NCBI RefSeq assembly: GCF_034424155.1
Contig: NZ_CP139992.1
Span: 4,108,012-4,172,011, forward strand
From: Hafnia alvei
Lineage (GTDB): Bacteria > Pseudomonadota > Gammaproteobacteria > Enterobacterales > Enterobacteriaceae
DNA length: 64,000 bases
Reading direction: 5' to 3'
Below, piece by piece: positions 26,088-36,811 of this stretch. Within the stretch, counting starts at the first letter, position 1. Each line of letters opens with the position of its first letter. The position numbers and the translations under genes are program-made. The notes under the pieces were generated by a model. That model made no database searches. It saw only the letters and a list, made by a program, of their open reading frames with translations, and had not been told where the DNA came from.

Positions 26088-26098
26088 GTGAGATCACC

Positions 26099-27502
26099 AT
26101 GTCCGTAGACAGCCAGACTCTTTATAGCCAGCTCCCCTCCGTCGATACGCTGTTACGCGACGAAACTTTCCAACCCTTGTTGGAAAATTATGGCGCACAG
26201 CTCGTCACCCAAACCTTACGCAGGCTGCAACAGCAGGCGCGAGACAGCATTCGCGTTCAGCAACAGCTTCCTGCATGGTGTGAAAACTGGGCTCTTGCAG
26301 TTGAACATCAGCTTTCGCTCAGCCAAAAAGACGCACTCCAGCAGGTTTTTAATCTGACGGGAACCGTATTACATACCAATCTTGGCCGCGCCCTGTTAGC
26401 AGAGCAGGCTATCGACGCCAGCGTCATGGCAATGCGCCACTCCGTCACGCTGGAATACGATCTCGACGGCGCAGGCCGTGGCCATCGCGATCGCGCGATC
26501 GCCGACCGCCTGTGTGAATTAACCGGCGCGGAAGATGCCTGTATCGTTAACAACAATGCGGCTGCAGTGCTGCTAATGCTGGCCGCGCTGGCGAGCCATA
26601 AACAGGTTATCGTTTCACGCGGCGAACTGGTTGAGATTGGCGGTGCGTTCCGTATCCCTGACGTCATGCTGCAGGCCGGATGCGAACTCACAGAAGTGGG
26701 CACCACCAACCGAACTCACCTCAAAGACTATCGTCAGGCCATCAACGAAAACACCGCGTTGCTGATGAAGGTACACACCAGCAATTATGCGATTCAAGGA
26801 TTTACCTCCGCCGTAGATGAAGCCGAGCTGGTGGCGTTAGGTCGTGAAACGGGGATCCCCGTTATTACTGATTTGGGCAGTGGTTCGCTGATTGATATGA
26901 CCACCTACGGTCTTCCCGCCGAGCCAATGCCGCAAAAGCTGATTGCCGACGGCGTAGATTTAGTCAGCTTTTCCGGCGATAAATTATTAGGCGGGCCGCA
27001 GGCCGGTATTATCGTGGGCAAACGTGAGCTGATTGAACAGCTGCAAAACCATCCGCTCAAGCGCGCGCTTCGCTGCGGTAAAATGACGCTGGCAGCGCTT
27101 GATGCCACGCTCCAGCTCTATCAACAGCCAGAGAAACTCGCTCAGGCTTTGCCGACGCTGCGACATATGACCCGCACCGAAGCTGAGATCCGCGCCTGCG
27201 CCGAGCGTCTATTGCCGCCATTACAGCACCGCTTCGCCAAGCAGTTTAACGTGAGCATCGCACCTTGCCAGTCGCAAATCGGCAGCGGATCGTTGCCGGT
27301 TGATCGCCTGCCAAGTATTGCCATCACCCTGATGCCGCACAGCGGAAAAGGCGGCGAACTCGAAGCGCTGTCTCAGCAATGCCGAGCGCTATCCCGCCCA
27401 GTGATTGGTCGCATCAGTGAAGGAAAACTGTGGCTCGATCTGCGCTGTTTAGAAGATGAAGACGGACTTTTATACGCGTTATTACAGGAGTTACGTCCAT
27501 GA
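26099..27502 (+). CDS. selA: L-seryl-tRNA(Sec) selenium transferase
   Basis: PLP enzyme that converts seryl-tRNA(Sec) to selenocysteyl-tRNA(Sec) with selenophosphate. The 467-residue protein carries the cofactor lysine Lys295 in [14 protein letters not shown], the same number as in E. coli. [14 protein letters not shown] and [12 protein letters not shown] are family signatures. Its stop overlaps the selB start by 4 bp (ATGA), so the two are translationally coupled. Confidence 0.97.
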   Translation: MSVDSQTLYSQLPSVDTLLRDETFQPLLENYGAQLVTQTLRRLQQQARDSIRVQQQLPAWCENWALAVEHQLSLSQKDALQQVFNLTGTVLHTNLGRALLAEQAIDASVMAMRHSVTLEYDLDGAGRGHRDRAIADRLCELTGAEDACIVNNNAAAVLLMLAALASHKQVIVSRGELVEIGGAFRIPDVMLQAGCELTEVGTTNRTHLKDYRQAINENTALLMKVHTSNYAIQGFTSAVDEAELVALGRETGIPVITDLGSGSLIDMTTYGLPAEPMPQKLIADGVDLVSFSGDKLLGGPQAGIIVGKRELIEQLQNHPLKRALRCGKMTLAALDATLQLYQQPEKLAQALPTLRHMTRTEAEIRACAERLLPPLQHRFAKQFNVSIAPCQSQIGSGSLPVDRLPSIAITLMPHSGKGGELEALSQQCRALSRPVIGRISEGKLWLDLRCLEDEDGLLYALLQELRP

Positions 27503-29367
27503 TTATTGCTACCGCTGGGCACGTTGACCACGGTAAGACCACGCTGTTACAGGCGCTGACGGGCGTGGATGCTGACCGTTTACCGGAAGAAAAACGCCGC
27601 GGTATGACCATCGACCTCGGCTACGCCTATTTGCCATTAGACGATGGCAACGTGCTGGGTTTTATCGACGTTCCCGGCCATGAAAAATTTCTGGCCAATA
27701 TGTTGGCCGGTATTGGCGGTATTCCCCACGCCCTGTTAGTCGTGGCCTGCGACGATGGCGTTATGGCGCAAACACGCGAACACCTAACGCTGCTGCGGTT
27801 AGCGGGCAAACCGGCATTAACCGTGGCGTTAACCAAAGCCGACCGCGCCGATAGCGCCCGTGTGGATGAAGTCCACCAGCAAGTCACCGACGTACTGCAT
27901 GAAATGGGGTGGTCTGACGCGCCGATTTTTACCACGGCAGCCTCTCAGGGTGAGGGAATCGATGAGCTGCGTGCGCATCTTATTGCCTTAACCGAAACAC
28001 CAGCCCATCTCGATCAACGCTTCCGTTTAGCCATCGACCGTGCTTTTAGCGTGAAAGGTGCGGGTTTAGTGGTTACCGGCACGGCGCTCGCAGGCCGCGT
28101 GGAAGTGGGTGAAAATCTGTGGCTAACCGGTTGTGATAGACCCGTGCGCGTACGCGGCATTCATGCCCAGAACCAGCCTTCTGAACATGCCCATGCGGGT
28201 CAGCGTATTGCGCTAAACCTCAGCGGCGACGTCAGCAAAGAGCAGATCAGCCGCGGTGATTGGCTGCTGGCACAGCGCCCTTCGGAAACAGCGAGTACGC
28301 GTATTTTAGTTGCGCTTGATCTCATTGCACCCATCCAGCACTGGCAACCGCTACATCTGCATCATGCCGCGAGCCACATTACGGGGCGTATCTCATTATT
28401 GGATGAGCAGGCTCCGATGGAAGGCGTTCAGTTGGCTGAGCTGGTGCTCGATAGCCCGCTATGGCTGGTCGAAAATGACACCCTGATCATGCGTGATATT
28501 TCAGCACGCTTCACGCTGGGTGCAGCCCGAGTATTGCAAACCACCTCTCCGCGCCGTGGTAAGCGTCTGCCTGCATTTTTAGATTGGCTCAAACAGCTCG
28601 CCCATGCGCAAAGTGATGCCGAGGTATTAGCCTTACGCCTGCCTAAAGGCACGCTTTCTATTCCTCAGTTCGCCTGGGAGCGCCAGCTCACGGCAGAACG
28701 CTGTAGCGAGCTTTTCCATGCCGATAATCTGCTGGTGGTCGGTGACTACGCGTTATCACGCGAGATAGCGGAACGCTTCCAACAGCGTTTGTTAGACACG
28801 TTGGCGCTGTTCCACGAGCAGCATAACGATCAGATGGGCGTTGGTCGCGCGCGCCTGCGCCGTATGGCACTGCCCGTCGAACCCGAATCGCTGGTGTTTG
28901 CCCTCATTAATCATCTGCTGGCTAATCAGCAAATCGTCAACAGCCGCGGCTGGCTACATCTGCCACAGCATGGTTTAACCCTGAGCGACGCCCAGCAGGT
29001 GTTGTGGGAGCGTACACAACCGCTGATTCAGGATGCACCATGGTGGGTGCGCGATCTCGCCAAGGAAGTGAACGCCGAAGAAAATGAAATGCGCCAATTA
29101 CTGCGTCAGGCGGCATTGCTTGGCTACATCACCGCCGTGGTCAAAGATCGTTACTATCGCACCGAGCGTATGCATCAGTTTGCCGATTTGATCCGCGCCA
29201 TGGATGCCACGCAGGGCAGCACTTCCGCCGCAGATTTTCGTGATCGTCTGGGCGTAGGCCGTAAATTGGCGATCCAAATTCTGGAGTTTTTTGATCGCAG
29301 CGGCTTCACTCGCCGTCGTGGAAACGATCATCTATTGCGAGATAGCGCGCTGTTCAAAGACGATTAA
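27499..29367 (+). CDS. selB: Selenocysteine-specific elongation factor SelB
   Basis: GTPase that delivers selenocysteyl-tRNA to UGA codons preceding a SECIS hairpin. The 622-residue protein has G1 GHVDHGKTT (7-15), switch region [13 protein letters not shown]3 DVPGHEKF and G4 TKAD. EF-Tu-like domains 2 and 3 follow, then four winged-helix repeats (about 380 to the end) that bind the SECIS RNA. It is in the operon yibF-selA-selB. Confidence 0.97.
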   Translation: MIIATAGHVDHGKTTLLQALTGVDADRLPEEKRRGMTIDLGYAYLPLDDGNVLGFIDVPGHEKFLANMLAGIGGIPHALLVVACDDGVMAQTREHLTLLRLAGKPALTVALTKADRADSARVDEVHQQVTDVLHEMGWSDAPIFTTAASQGEGIDELRAHLIALTETPAHLDQRFRLAIDRAFSVKGAGLVVTGTALAGRVEVGENLWLTGCDRPVRVRGIHAQNQPSEHAHAGQRIALNLSGDVSKEQISRGDWLLAQRPSETASTRILVALDLIAPIQHWQPLHLHHAASHITGRISLLDEQAPMEGVQLAELVLDSPLWLVENDTLIMRDISARFTLGAARVLQTTSPRRGKRLPAFLDWLKQLAHAQSDAEVLALRLPKGTLSIPQFAWERQLTAERCSELFHADNLLVVGDYALSREIAERFQQRLLDTLALFHEQHNDQMGVGRARLRRMALPVEPESLVFALINHLLANQQIVNSRGWLHLPQHGLTLSDAQQVLWERTQPLIQDAPWWVRDLAKEVNAEENEMRQLLRQAALLGYITAVVKDRYYRTERMHQFADLIRAMDATQGSTSAADFRDRLGVGRKLAIQILEFFDRSGFTRRRGNDHLLRDSALFKDD

Positions 29368-29383
29368 CCATCTATCATGGCTT

Positions 29384-29407
29384 TTTGGTGCGCATTTGCG
29401 CACCAAA
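29384..29407 (+). terminator. Hairpin after selB
   Basis: TTTGGTGCGC-ATTT-GCGCACCAAA, a 10-bp perfect stem, 17 bp after the stop. The T-run on the downstream side is absent, so strength is uncertain. Confidence 0.6.
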
Positions 29408-29461
29408 CTGTGATCCCTTCCGAATAAATACGCCCTCCTTGTCCCTCATATATTCAGCCAC

Positions 29462-29471
29462 GCTACGCTTA
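29462..29471 (+). promoter_or_regulatory. Sigma-S-type -10 element of aldB
   Basis: GCTACGCTTA fits the RpoS -10 consensus KCTAYRCTTA at all ten positions. It is 58 bp upstream of the aldB ATG. E. coli aldB is known to depend on RpoS, which supports the call. Confidence 0.55.
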
Positions 29472-29528
29472 TAGAGCAATATATATACGTTTCACTGTAC
29501 CTGACACTATGGACTCAAGGAGACAGTA

Positions 29529-31064
29529 ATGACGAATCACGCTCTTGATATTCTCACTCCCGGTAGTGGCAACTCCCCCCTCAAACTCAAATCACGTTAT
29601 GACAACTTTATCGGCGGAAAATGGGTGCCACCCGTTGAAGGAGAATATTTCTCTAACCTGACCCCTGTCACCGGACAAGCACTTTGCGAAGTGGCCAGCT
29701 CCAGTAAGAAAGACGTGGATTTAGCGCTCGATGCCGCCCACGCCGCCAAAGATGCCTGGGGAAAAACCTCAGTACAGCAACGCGCTAGCGTGCTGTTTAA
29801 GATTGCTGACCGCATGGAGCAAAATCTAGAATTGCTGGCTCACGCTGAAACGTGGGATAACGGCAAACCGATCCGTGAAACTCTAAACGCCGACGTTCCT
29901 CTTGCCATCGATCACTTCCGTTACTTTGCCTCCTGTATTCGCGCTCAAGAAGGAGGTATCAGCGAAATTGATAGCGAAACCGTGGCCTATCATTTTCATG
30001 AGCCGCTTGGCGTCGTAGGACAGATCATCCCGTGGAACTTCCCTCTGTTGATGGCCTGTTGGAAAATGGCACCTGCGCTGGCAGCGGGCAACTGCATCGT
30101 ATTAAAACCCGCTAAGCTAACGCCGATGTCCGTGCTGATCATGATGGAGCTGATCGGCGATTTGTTGCCAGAAGGCGTGCTCAACGTGGTAAACGGTGCA
30201 GGTGGCGAAATTGGCGAATATCTAGCAACCTCACCGCGCATTGCTAAAGTGGCGTTTACCGGCTCCACGGAAGTGGGTCAGCAAATCATGGGCTATGCGG
30301 CGAAAAACGTGATCCCCGTTACGCTTGAACTGGGCGGAAAATCCCCCAATATTTTCTTCGCCGACGTGATGGACAAAGAAGACTCCTTCTTTGATAAAGC
30401 GCTGGAAGGGTTTGCCATGTTCGCCTTTAACCAAGGCGAAGTCTGCACCTGTCCAAGCCGCGCGCTGGTGCAGGAATCGATCTACGAACGCTTTATGGAA
30501 CGCGCAATCAAGCGAGTGGAATCCATTCGCTCGGGCAACCCGCTCGATAGCAATACCCAGATGGGCGCTCAGGTTTCCGCAGGCCAAATGGATACCATTT
30601 TGAAATATATCGAAATTGGTAAAAAAGAGGGCGCTCGCGTACTAACCGGCGGTGGCAAACGACTTCTAGAGGGCGGGCTAGGCAGTGGATATTATTTAGA
30701 ACCTACCATTCTGTTTGGCAAAAACAGCATGCGCGTTTTCCAAGAAGAGATTTTTGGCCCAGTACTGGCCGTCACAACGTTCAAAAATCAGGCGGAAGCG
30801 CTTGAGCTCGCTAACGATACCGATTACGGTCTCGGCGCAGGCGTATGGACGCGTAATGGCACCGTCGCTTATCAGATGGGCCGCGGTATTCAGGCCGGTC
30901 GCGTGTGGACAAACTGCTACCACGCCTATCCGGCACATGCCGCATTCGGTGGCTATAAACAGTCTGGCATCGGGCGCGAAACCCACAAAATGATGTTAGA
31001 GCATTACCAGCAAACGAAATGCCTGCTGGTTAGCTATAGCGAAAAACCTCAAGGGTTCTTCTAA
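29529..31064 (+). CDS. aldB: Aldehyde dehydrogenase AldB
   Basis: NAD(P)-dependent oxidation of acetaldehyde and related aldehydes to acids in the cytosol. The 511-residue protein is nearly collinear with E. coli AldB. The catalytic pair is Glu267 ([11 protein letters not shown]) and Cys306 ([12 protein letters not shown]), with the cofactor site at [20 protein letters not shown] and [14 protein letters not shown] lies 8 nt before the ATG. In E. coli aldB also lies just beyond selAB. Confidence 0.96.
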   Translation: MTNHALDILTPGSGNSPLKLKSRYDNFIGGKWVPPVEGEYFSNLTPVTGQALCEVASSSKKDVDLALDAAHAAKDAWGKTSVQQRASVLFKIADRMEQNLELLAHAETWDNGKPIRETLNADVPLAIDHFRYFASCIRAQEGGISEIDSETVAYHFHEPLGVVGQIIPWNFPLLMACWKMAPALAAGNCIVLKPAKLTPMSVLIMMELIGDLLPEGVLNVVNGAGGEIGEYLATSPRIAKVAFTGSTEVGQQIMGYAAKNVIPVTLELGGKSPNIFFADVMDKEDSFFDKALEGFAMFAFNQGEVCTCPSRALVQESIYERFMERAIKRVESIRSGNPLDSNTQMGAQVSAGQMDTILKYIEIGKKEGARVLTGGGKRLLEGGLGSGYYLEPTILFGKNSMRVFQEEIFGPVLAVTTFKNQAEALELANDTDYGLGAGVWTRNGTVAYQMGRGIQAGRVWTNCYHAYPAHAAFGGYKQSGIGRETHKMMLEHYQQTKCLLVSYSEKPQGFF

Positions 31065-31094
31065 TACGAAAAAGTATTAGCTCAATAAACCCCA

Positions 31095-31126
31095 TTTAAC
31101 TCTCCCCTTCACCGGGGAGAGTTAAA
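31095..31126 (+). terminator. Hairpin after aldB
   Basis: TTTAACTCTCCCC-TTCACC-GGGGAGAGTTAAA, a 13-bp perfect stem 30 bp after the stop. It lacks a T-run and resembles the CTCCCC/GGGGAG hairpins at 39317-39396 and 54075-54100. Confidence 0.65.
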
Positions 31127-31175
31127 CTGGCGAGCAACGCGCCCAGACTCAAACTGTTCATCACTGGCGTTTCGC

Positions 31176-31184
31176 GCTACACTT
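31176..31184 (+). promoter_or_regulatory. Possible sigma-S-type -10 upstream of kch
   Basis: GCTACACTT fits KCTAYRCTT and is 26 bp before the GTG start. It would give a leader of about 20 nt with a weak ribosome binding site. Confidence 0.4.
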
Positions 31185-31210
31185 TTTTTATTTGAATCAG
31201 TCCCTTTGCC

Positions 31211-32395
31211 GTGAAAAAACTATTCCACAGATTTATATCTTTGTTTAAACCGCACTGGTGTCTGGCCGTGTTGGTGGCCGCGTATGGCTATCTCTTCATG
31301 CGTCCGGTGATGCTGCGAGCGTTTGACTATGTGCCAAACGCCATCAGTTCGTTCAGCTCATGGAAAGAGACGCTTTCTGTTACTGGCCTACTTGAAATCC
31401 CGCAGTTTGTGCTTGGGTTTGGCTTAATACTGATGGCTTTTGGGTTGCTGCTGCGCGCACGCGTAGCCTGGGCATTCTCGTTATTGTTGTTATTCGTGAC
31501 CGGCCTGCTCAGCTTTCTTTCACCTCAGGAAATGCTGAACCTGTTTCTGTACGCCGTGATATTGCTGATTTTACTGATCGCCTATTGGCGGCGCTTTGAC
31601 CACGCCAGCTTAGCCGCCGGTGGTCTATTTGCGTTAGTCAGCTTTGCGTCTTTACTGCTGTATGCCGTTTTTGGTTCGCTCTATTTAGGTGGCGAATTTG
31701 TTCCGCCTATTTTAGATATGCCAACGGCGTTCTATTTCTCGGTCGTCAGTATGTCAACGGTAGGCTTTGGCGATATTGTTCCTCATACGGCAACCGCTCG
31801 GCTATTTACCGTCTCCGTTATCGTTATGGGGATTACCGTATTTGCGACGTCAATCAGTGCCATTATTGGGCCAGTGATTGGCGGTAATTTAAAACGATTG
31901 GTGAAAGGCAGGATTTCTCACGTGATGCGTAAAAACCACTTTATTATCGCGGGTGCCACTCCGCTCGCATTGAGCGTTTATCTCGGGCTTAAACAGCGTG
32001 GAGATGCACTCACCGTTATCGTACCGCCCAATGTGTCTCACGAATATCCACCGGATACGGACTTAATTATCGGCGATCCGTCTAATGCCCAAGTGCTGAT
32101 CGAAGCCGGTGCGGCGAAGGCGAAATTCATTCTGGCGCTGCGTGACGATGACGCAGAAAATGCATTTATCGTGCTGGCGGCGAAAGAGGTCGCCAATGCC
32201 AATACCAAAACCATTTCGGTAGTTAATGCCAGCAAACACCTACAGAAAATTAAGCGTGTGCAGCCTGATATGGTGTTCTCACTTCAACTGCTCGGCAGTG
32301 AATTACTGGTGCGCACGCTGAGCGGTGAGCCCATCGACGATAAACTGATTACCGAGCTCTTCTTCGGTAATACGTCATCAGTGAAAGACGCTTAA
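31211..32395 (+). CDS. kch: Voltage-gated potassium channel-like protein (Kch family)
   Basis: A 394-residue membrane protein with hydrophobic segments between about residues 15 and 225 and the selectivity filter STVGFGDIVP (182-191). A cytosolic RCK/TrkA-N domain follows from about 235 (KNHFIIAGATPLALSVYL, then IIGDPSNAQVLIEAGA and ALRDDDAENAFIVLAAKE). This is the organisation of E. coli Kch (417 residues). The first Rossmann glycines are degenerate (AGATPL), also in E. coli. The start is GTG with no strong Shine-Dalgarno, so it could be slightly further in. In E. coli kch is at another place. Confidence 0.85.
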   Translation: MKKLFHRFISLFKPHWCLAVLVAAYGYLFMRPVMLRAFDYVPNAISSFSSWKETLSVTGLLEIPQFVLGFGLILMAFGLLLRARVAWAFSLLLLFVTGLLSFLSPQEMLNLFLYAVILLILLIAYWRRFDHASLAAGGLFALVSFASLLLYAVFGSLYLGGEFVPPILDMPTAFYFSVVSMSTVGFGDIVPHTATARLFTVSVIVMGITVFATSISAIIGPVIGGNLKRLVKGRISHVMRKNHFIIAGATPLALSVYLGLKQRGDALTVIVPPNVSHEYPPDTDLIIGDPSNAQVLIEAGAAKAKFILALRDDDAENAFIVLAAKEVANANTKTISVVNASKHLQKIKRVQPDMVFSLQLLGSELLVRTLSGEPIDDKLITELFFGNTSSVKDA

Positions 32396-32424
32396 CCTCA
32401 ATTTGTTACCGCGCTAAAAACAAA

Positions 32425-32448
32425 ACAGGCCAGCTTTTGCTGGCCTGT
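32425..32448 (-). terminator. Terminator of ridA (shared with convergent kch)
   Basis: ACAGGCCAGC-TTTT-GCTGGCCTGT, a 10-bp perfect stem. On the minus strand it is followed by TTTTGTTTTTAG. It lies between the convergent stops of kch and ridA. Confidence 0.85.
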
Positions 32449-32469
32449 ATAGCATTGATAATCGAGATA

Positions 32470-32856
32470 TTAGCGACGTACTGCGATCGCTTCGATTTCA
32501 ATTTTCACGTCTTTAGGCAGACGTGCAACTTCAACGCATGAACGCGCTGGGAACGGCGCATTATGCTCAGTGAAGAACGCTTCGTAGGTCGCGTTAACGG
32601 TCGCAAAGTCATTCAGATCTTTAACGAAAACGGTCGTTTTCACAATATCTGATACTTTCAGACCAGCAGCTTCAACGATAGCCTGCACGTTTTCCAGAGA
32701 CTGGCGCGCCTGTGCGGAAACGTCTTCAGCAACCTGACCATTCTTCGGGTTCACAGGGATCTGACCAGAAGTGATGATCATGCTACCCAGATCAACGCCC
32801 TGAACATAAGGACCGATGGCGGCAGGTGCGTTCTCTGTACTGATGATGCGTGACAT
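32470..32856 (-). CDS. ridA: 2-iminobutanoate/2-iminopropanoate deaminase RidA
   Basis: Hydrolyses reactive enamine/imine intermediates released by PLP enzymes such as threonine dehydratase. The 128-residue protein contains the RidA signature (ARSCVEVARLPKDVKIEIEA, with the key Arg105-type residue in PARSCVEVA) and IGPYVQ near the N terminus. It lies downstream of pyrBI, as in E. coli, 138 bp after the pyrI stop. Confidence 0.97.
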   Translation of the reverse strand: MSRIISTENAPAAIGPYVQGVDLGSMIITSGQIPVNPKNGQVAEDVSAQARQSLENVQAIVEAAGLKVSDIVKTTVFVKDLNDFATVNATYEAFFTEHNAPFPARSCVEVARLPKDVKIEIEAIAVRR

Positions 32857-32994
32857 ATCTGCTCCTATAGGATTTCGGATGTATGATGAACATTAAAAAT
32901 AAATTCGTCACCATTATAGGGAAGCAGCCTACTAAAACCCACCCGCTGCCTCGCAAACCCGAGTTAAATCTGGAAATTTGTATTGAGCTTTAAT

Positions 32995-33459
32995 CTAAAT
33001 ACCCTGCATTACGGCATGATGTTCAAACTCTTTTTCACAGTACTTACACTTCAATAACACTTCATCTTGGCGCACGCGAACTTTAAAGCTGGAAGACACC
33101 GGTTCGCTGCGGCTGATACAGTTGCTGTTTGGGCAGTCCAATACGTGGTCAATCTGCTCTGGCAGCGTCGGCGTGAGCTTAAGAACCACTTCGTAGTTAT
33201 CGATGCGGTTTACCGTCGCTTTTGGCGCATAAATCGAGAGTTGGTTGACCTGCTCTTCGGTCAAAAAGACGTTCTCGATTTTAATCAGGTCTTTACGGCC
33301 CTGCGCATTCGAAGGCAGGTTTAAGCCGATAGTAATGCGCTGATCGGTCTCGGTGAGTTTGAACAACGTTAATAGTTTGAAGCCAACCTGCGCTGGAATA
33401 TGGTCAATCACCGTGCCACGTTTAATCGCTTCTACCTGTAATTTATTATCGTGTGTCAT
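32995..33459 (-). CDS. pyrI: Aspartate carbamoyltransferase regulatory chain
   Basis: Allosteric subunit that binds CTP, UTP and ATP and holds the catalytic trimers together. The 154-residue protein has the N-terminal nucleotide domain ([20 protein letters not shown]). The zinc domain has four cysteines in CPNSNC and CKYC. It is 14 bp downstream of pyrB. Confidence 0.97.
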   Translation of the reverse strand: MTHDNKLQVEAIKRGTVIDHIPAQVGFKLLTLFKLTETDQRITIGLNLPSNAQGRKDLIKIENVFLTEEQVNQLSIYAPKATVNRIDNYEVVLKLTPTLPEQIDHVLDCPNSNCISRSEPVSSSFKVRVRQDEVLLKCKYCEKEFEHHAVMQGI

Positions 33460-33473
33460 CTTAGCGTCCTCGA

Positions 33474-34409
33474 TTAAAAGTTCAGTTCAGCATTCAAAAC
33501 CAGAGCCAACAAAGCCTGACGGGCAAAGATGCCGTTTCCTGCCTGCTGGAAATAATAGGCATACGGCGTTTTATCAACGTCGTTGGTGATTTCATCAATA
33601 CGTGGCAGAGGATGCAGCACTTTCATGTTGTCGCGAGCGCCTTCTAAGGACACAGCGCGCAGCACAAACTGAGACTTCACGTTGACGTATTCAGACGGGT
33701 CCAAGCGCTCTTTCTGTACGCGGGTCATGTACAGAATATCCAGCTCCGGCATCACTTCTTCGATACTGGTATGCAGGCTGTATTGAATGCCTTTTTCATC
33801 CAGCATCTTCAAGATATATGCGGGCATCGCCAAAGCCTCTGGCGCGATGAAATAGAAGCGATTTCCTTCAAACTTCGCCAACGCCTGCGTCAATGAGTGT
33901 ACGGTGCGGCCATATTTTAGGTCACCGACCATTGCGATATTGATGTTATTCAAACGTCCCTGCGTTTCCTGGATAGTAAACAGGTCGAGCAGCGTTTGGG
34001 TTGGATGTTGGTTCGAACCATCACCCGCGTTAACGACCGGAATCGAACCACAAAACTCAGTAGCCAGTCGTGCCGCACCTTCCTGCGGGTGACGCATCAC
34101 AATGGCGTCCACGTAGGTGCTGATAACCGAAATGGTATCCGCCAGCGTTTCGCCTTTCTTACCCAGCGACGTATTGCTGCTGTCGGAGAAACCCACGACC
34201 GAAGCACCGAGGCGATGCATGGAGGTTTCAAAGGAGAGACGGGTACGCGTTGAGGCCTCGAAGAACAGGCTGGCAATCACTTTGTGTTTCAACAATTCTG
34301 GCTGCGGATTCGCCTTCAGGCTTGCAGCAGTACGTAATACCAGCTCCAGTTCCTCACGATTCAGATCGTTTATGGAGATGATATCTTTGTTATACAACGG
34401 ATTAGCCAT
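33474..34409 (-). CDS. pyrB: Aspartate carbamoyltransferase catalytic chain
   Basis: First committed step of pyrimidine synthesis: carbamoyl phosphate + aspartate to N-carbamoylaspartate. The 311-residue protein shows the carbamoyl-phosphate loop STRTR (53-57), then [14 protein letters not shown] with the lysine that enters the neighbouring active site. [10 protein letters not shown] and LHPLPR follow. It is preceded by a pyrL leader and attenuator. With argF and carbamate kinase it is the third carbamoyl-phosphate enzyme in the window. Confidence 0.98.
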   Translation of the reverse strand: MANPLYNKDIISINDLNREELELVLRTAASLKANPQPELLKHKVIASLFFEASTRTRLSFETSMHRLGASVVGFSDSSNTSLGKKGETLADTISVISTYVDAIVMRHPQEGAARLATEFCGSIPVVNAGDGSNQHPTQTLLDLFTIQETQGRLNNINIAMVGDLKYGRTVHSLTQALAKFEGNRFYFIAPEALAMPAYILKMLDEKGIQYSLHTSIEEVMPELDILYMTRVQKERLDPSEYVNVKSQFVLRAVSLEGARDNMKVLHPLPRIDEITNDVDKTPYAYYFQQAGNGIFARQALLALVLNAELNF

Positions 34410-34486
34410 TTCTTGTTCTCCTGTTTTTCGCGCCCGCTGGCCGGGACTACTGGATGTTTAAAATGTAATCAACCCGATCGCTGGGC

Positions 34487-34511
34487 AAAAAAAAGCCCCT
34501 CATTGAGGGGC
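34487..34511 (-). terminator. pyrBI attenuator
   Basis: On the minus strand GCCCCTC-AAT-GAGGGGC is followed by eight T residues. This is the UTP-sensitive attenuator: when UTP is low, RNA polymerase pauses in the T-rich leader, the ribosome catches up and prevents the hairpin. Confidence 0.92.
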
Positions 34512-34625
34512 GATTAACGATCGTTTTAGCAACGGAAGAAAAAAACGGTGGCAGCCGCCTTGTTCAGGCAGGGCGTCTAGTCGACAAGCGACCCAAACAG
34601 CACTGATAGCCACAACGTTTTTCAT
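34500..34625 (-). CDS. pyrL: pyrBI operon leader peptide
   Basis: A 41-residue leader peptide, MKNVVAISAVWVACRLDALP then a second half ending LIAPQ. GGGAG lies 6 nt upstream of the ATG. The coding sequence runs across a T-rich tract (CCGTTTTTTTCTTCCG on the minus strand) that is the expected polymerase pause. The UGA stop lies inside the attenuator stem-loop (34500-34502). The sequence differs from E. coli PyrL (44 residues), as expected, because only position and base content matter. Confidence 0.85.
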   Translation of the reverse strand: MKNVVAISAVWVACRLDALPEQGGCHRFFLPLLKRSLIAPQ

Positions 34626-34650
34626 GCAGTCTCCCGGCAAATTGTCGGGC

Positions 34651-34678
34651 ATTATACTCACCCGCAGCGATGCTGCAA
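34651..34678 (-). promoter_or_regulatory. pyrLBI promoter
   Basis: On the minus strand TTGCAG (34678-34673), a 16-nt spacer and TATAAT (34656-34651). The leader starts about 20 nt before pyrL. Confidence 0.75.
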
Positions 34679-34753
34679 GCGCTAAATCACGATTTTTATG
34701 ATCCTACGCAAACGATTTCTTTTCCTAAGCCCTATTCGTCGCACGGTTAGGAT

Positions 34754-36715
34754 TTAATCAATTAGCGCATGCTGGTATTTTTCCAACATGGTCGATAGCC
34801 GTTTGACCGGGATCGTAACAGTGTACGGAGCCTGATAGTGTACCAAGCGTTCCTGATACTGATTCAGTTCGTCTAACAAGCGGAAAAAGTATCCTCTTCG
34901 CTTGCTGTCGCCACCTGCTGAAATCACCTTATTGGCGGTCGCACGTATCTGTTTATGGAAATCGGACAGCTCTTGGTTGACCGGAATCGGCGCATTGCGT
35001 AAACGCTGGTGGGCGATGATCAACGTCAGCGCCAAACGGTATTTAGCAATGTCATTCGGGAACAGATTCAACAGCTGGAAGAGCTGTTGGTACAGCGCCG
35101 GTAAATGGTTTTCATTGCGCCGCGCCTGATTGGTGGTTAACGCCGATACCGCGCTGTACACAAAACCATTGAGTAAGGCGCGTCCTGTCCGAGCTTTTGA
35201 ACGATCGCGGATCAAGAACAGCACGATCATCGCCACAAAGCAGCCGATGATCTGGCCAATCGCGTTGTCTAAAAAGCTGCTTACCGGAAACGACATCGGA
35301 TTGCTTAACACCATGATGTTAATCGTCGAAGCCAAGGTCCCCAGCGATCCTAAACGACGTTTTTGCACTTCCAAACCGATAACAAACGCCATCAGCCCCA
35401 AACTAATACACAGCAACAACATGCTTTGCTGGGTCGCGGGAAGGATTAGCATGTAAAACAGCGAGCCTATCGGCAGCGCCATAATCGTGCCTAACAGGAA
35501 ATCAATCGATGCCATGCGTGGGTTCGGCGTGCGCATCGCCAGCGCGGTCACAACGGCAATCATAACCATACAGCCACTGCCGGATGTCCAACCGGTCCAT
35601 AGCCAGAACATTGCACCAATGGACGTAGCTGCCCACGTACGCAGGCCGTTGATCATCGCATGATGGCGCTCTGCGGAGGCGGGTTTGACCACATACTCGC
35701 CTTCCAGAATATTTTCTTCTACCGAGCTGATACTGCTGTTGGTATGCACCCCTTTTGCCAAGAGCAAGTAGCGCGTAGCGGCGCCAATCCAACTGCTGAT
35801 GGTTAGCGGCACCGAGTCCGTGGGCTGCATCGATAGCAACTGACGCAGCTGTTTCATCCGTTTGTGAACATCACCGATAGTTTCTACCGGCTCGAGGATC
35901 AGAACCTGCATTTCGCTAGGGATACGCTCCGGTGCATTTGAGCTGATAAAGAAGGTTTCACAGGCCTGCGTGATCAGCGTTAAAGAAACGGTGTTCAACG
36001 CTTTCAAACGGCGGTTTACACGCACCCACCGAGTGGATTCCAACATCAGATTGCTGCGCATCCCATTGAGCGCGTTGGTGCCTTTCACTAAATCGTTCCA
36101 CGACTTATCCAGCACGTCTCGCTCGTCAGGCCGAACGCACATTTGCAGTAATCGGAATTGATCGACGATGAGCGAGCTCACCACGCGGTCGATATCACTT
36201 TTGATAGAACGTGGCGAAAAGATAATGTCGGCCAGCACCGCACACACGATCCCTAATACGATTTCACTACAGCGCTCAACCGCATACAGCGGGCTCAACA
36301 AGGGTTCCGTTGCCGTTGTCACCACGATAATAAGCGCGGTATAGCCCGCCAAACCAAAGGCATAAGAGTTCTCCACGCGTACCAGCGAAGAGATCCATGT
36401 ACATATGCCCGCCCATGCGCAGCACAGGAGCATCATCACCAGCGGCGCACGGATAAACAACATCATGATCAGCAAACCGCCAATCGAGCCGATAAATGTC
36501 CCGATAATACGTAGCCAACCACGGTGACGGATCGCGCCAGAGAAAGGTTCGCCACCCGCGGCAAACGCCGGGCCTGCGGCGACAATAGCCGCGGTTAAAA
36601 CCGACCAGCGCGGTGTTTCCAGTTGCAAATGAAAGCCAAGAAACAGCGCCAGCACGATAGCAAATGCTAACTTACAGGCAAAACGTAAGCGCAAAAACAT
36701 GCCACCATTATTCAT
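34754..36715 (-). CDS. aaeB: p-Hydroxybenzoic acid efflux pump, inner-membrane subunit
   Basis: A 653-residue transporter of the aromatic acid exporter family. A membrane domain sits at each half ([20 protein letters not shown] near the N terminus, [20 protein letters not shown] in the middle), with a cytosolic domain between and at the end. It exports p-hydroxybenzoate and related aromatic carboxylates. The second of two adjacent ATGs (36715) has GAGG 5 nt upstream. It follows aaeA with a gap of about 96 bp. Confidence 0.95.
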   Translation of the reverse strand: MNNGGMFLRLRFACKLAFAIVLALFLGFHLQLETPRWSVLTAAIVAAGPAFAAGGEPFSGAIRHRGWLRIIGTFIGSIGGLLIMMLFIRAPLVMMLLCCAWAGICTWISSLVRVENSYAFGLAGYTALIIVVTTATEPLLSPLYAVERCSEIVLGIVCAVLADIIFSPRSIKSDIDRVVSSLIVDQFRLLQMCVRPDERDVLDKSWNDLVKGTNALNGMRSNLMLESTRWVRVNRRLKALNTVSLTLITQACETFFISSNAPERIPSEMQVLILEPVETIGDVHKRMKQLRQLLSMQPTDSVPLTISSWIGAATRYLLLAKGVHTNSSISSVEENILEGEYVVKPASAERHHAMINGLRTWAATSIGAMFWLWTGWTSGSGCMVMIAVVTALAMRTPNPRMASIDFLLGTIMALPIGSLFYMLILPATQQSMLLLCISLGLMAFVIGLEVQKRRLGSLGTLASTINIMVLSNPMSFPVSSFLDNAIGQIIGCFVAMIVLFLIRDRSKARTGRALLNGFVYSAVSALTTNQARRNENHLPALYQQLFQLLNLFPNDIAKYRLALTLIIAHQRLRNAPIPVNQELSDFHKQIRATANKVISAGGDSKRRGYFFRLLDELNQYQERLVHYQAPYTVTIPVKRLSTMLEKYQHALID

Positions 36716-36811
36716 CATTGCCTCTGTCTGCGCTAAAAAGTGATAGGGACTTGCACGTTAACGTGCGTACAAATCCCCAGTGAAAATAAGTGTAAATATC
36801 GTTGGGAGGGC

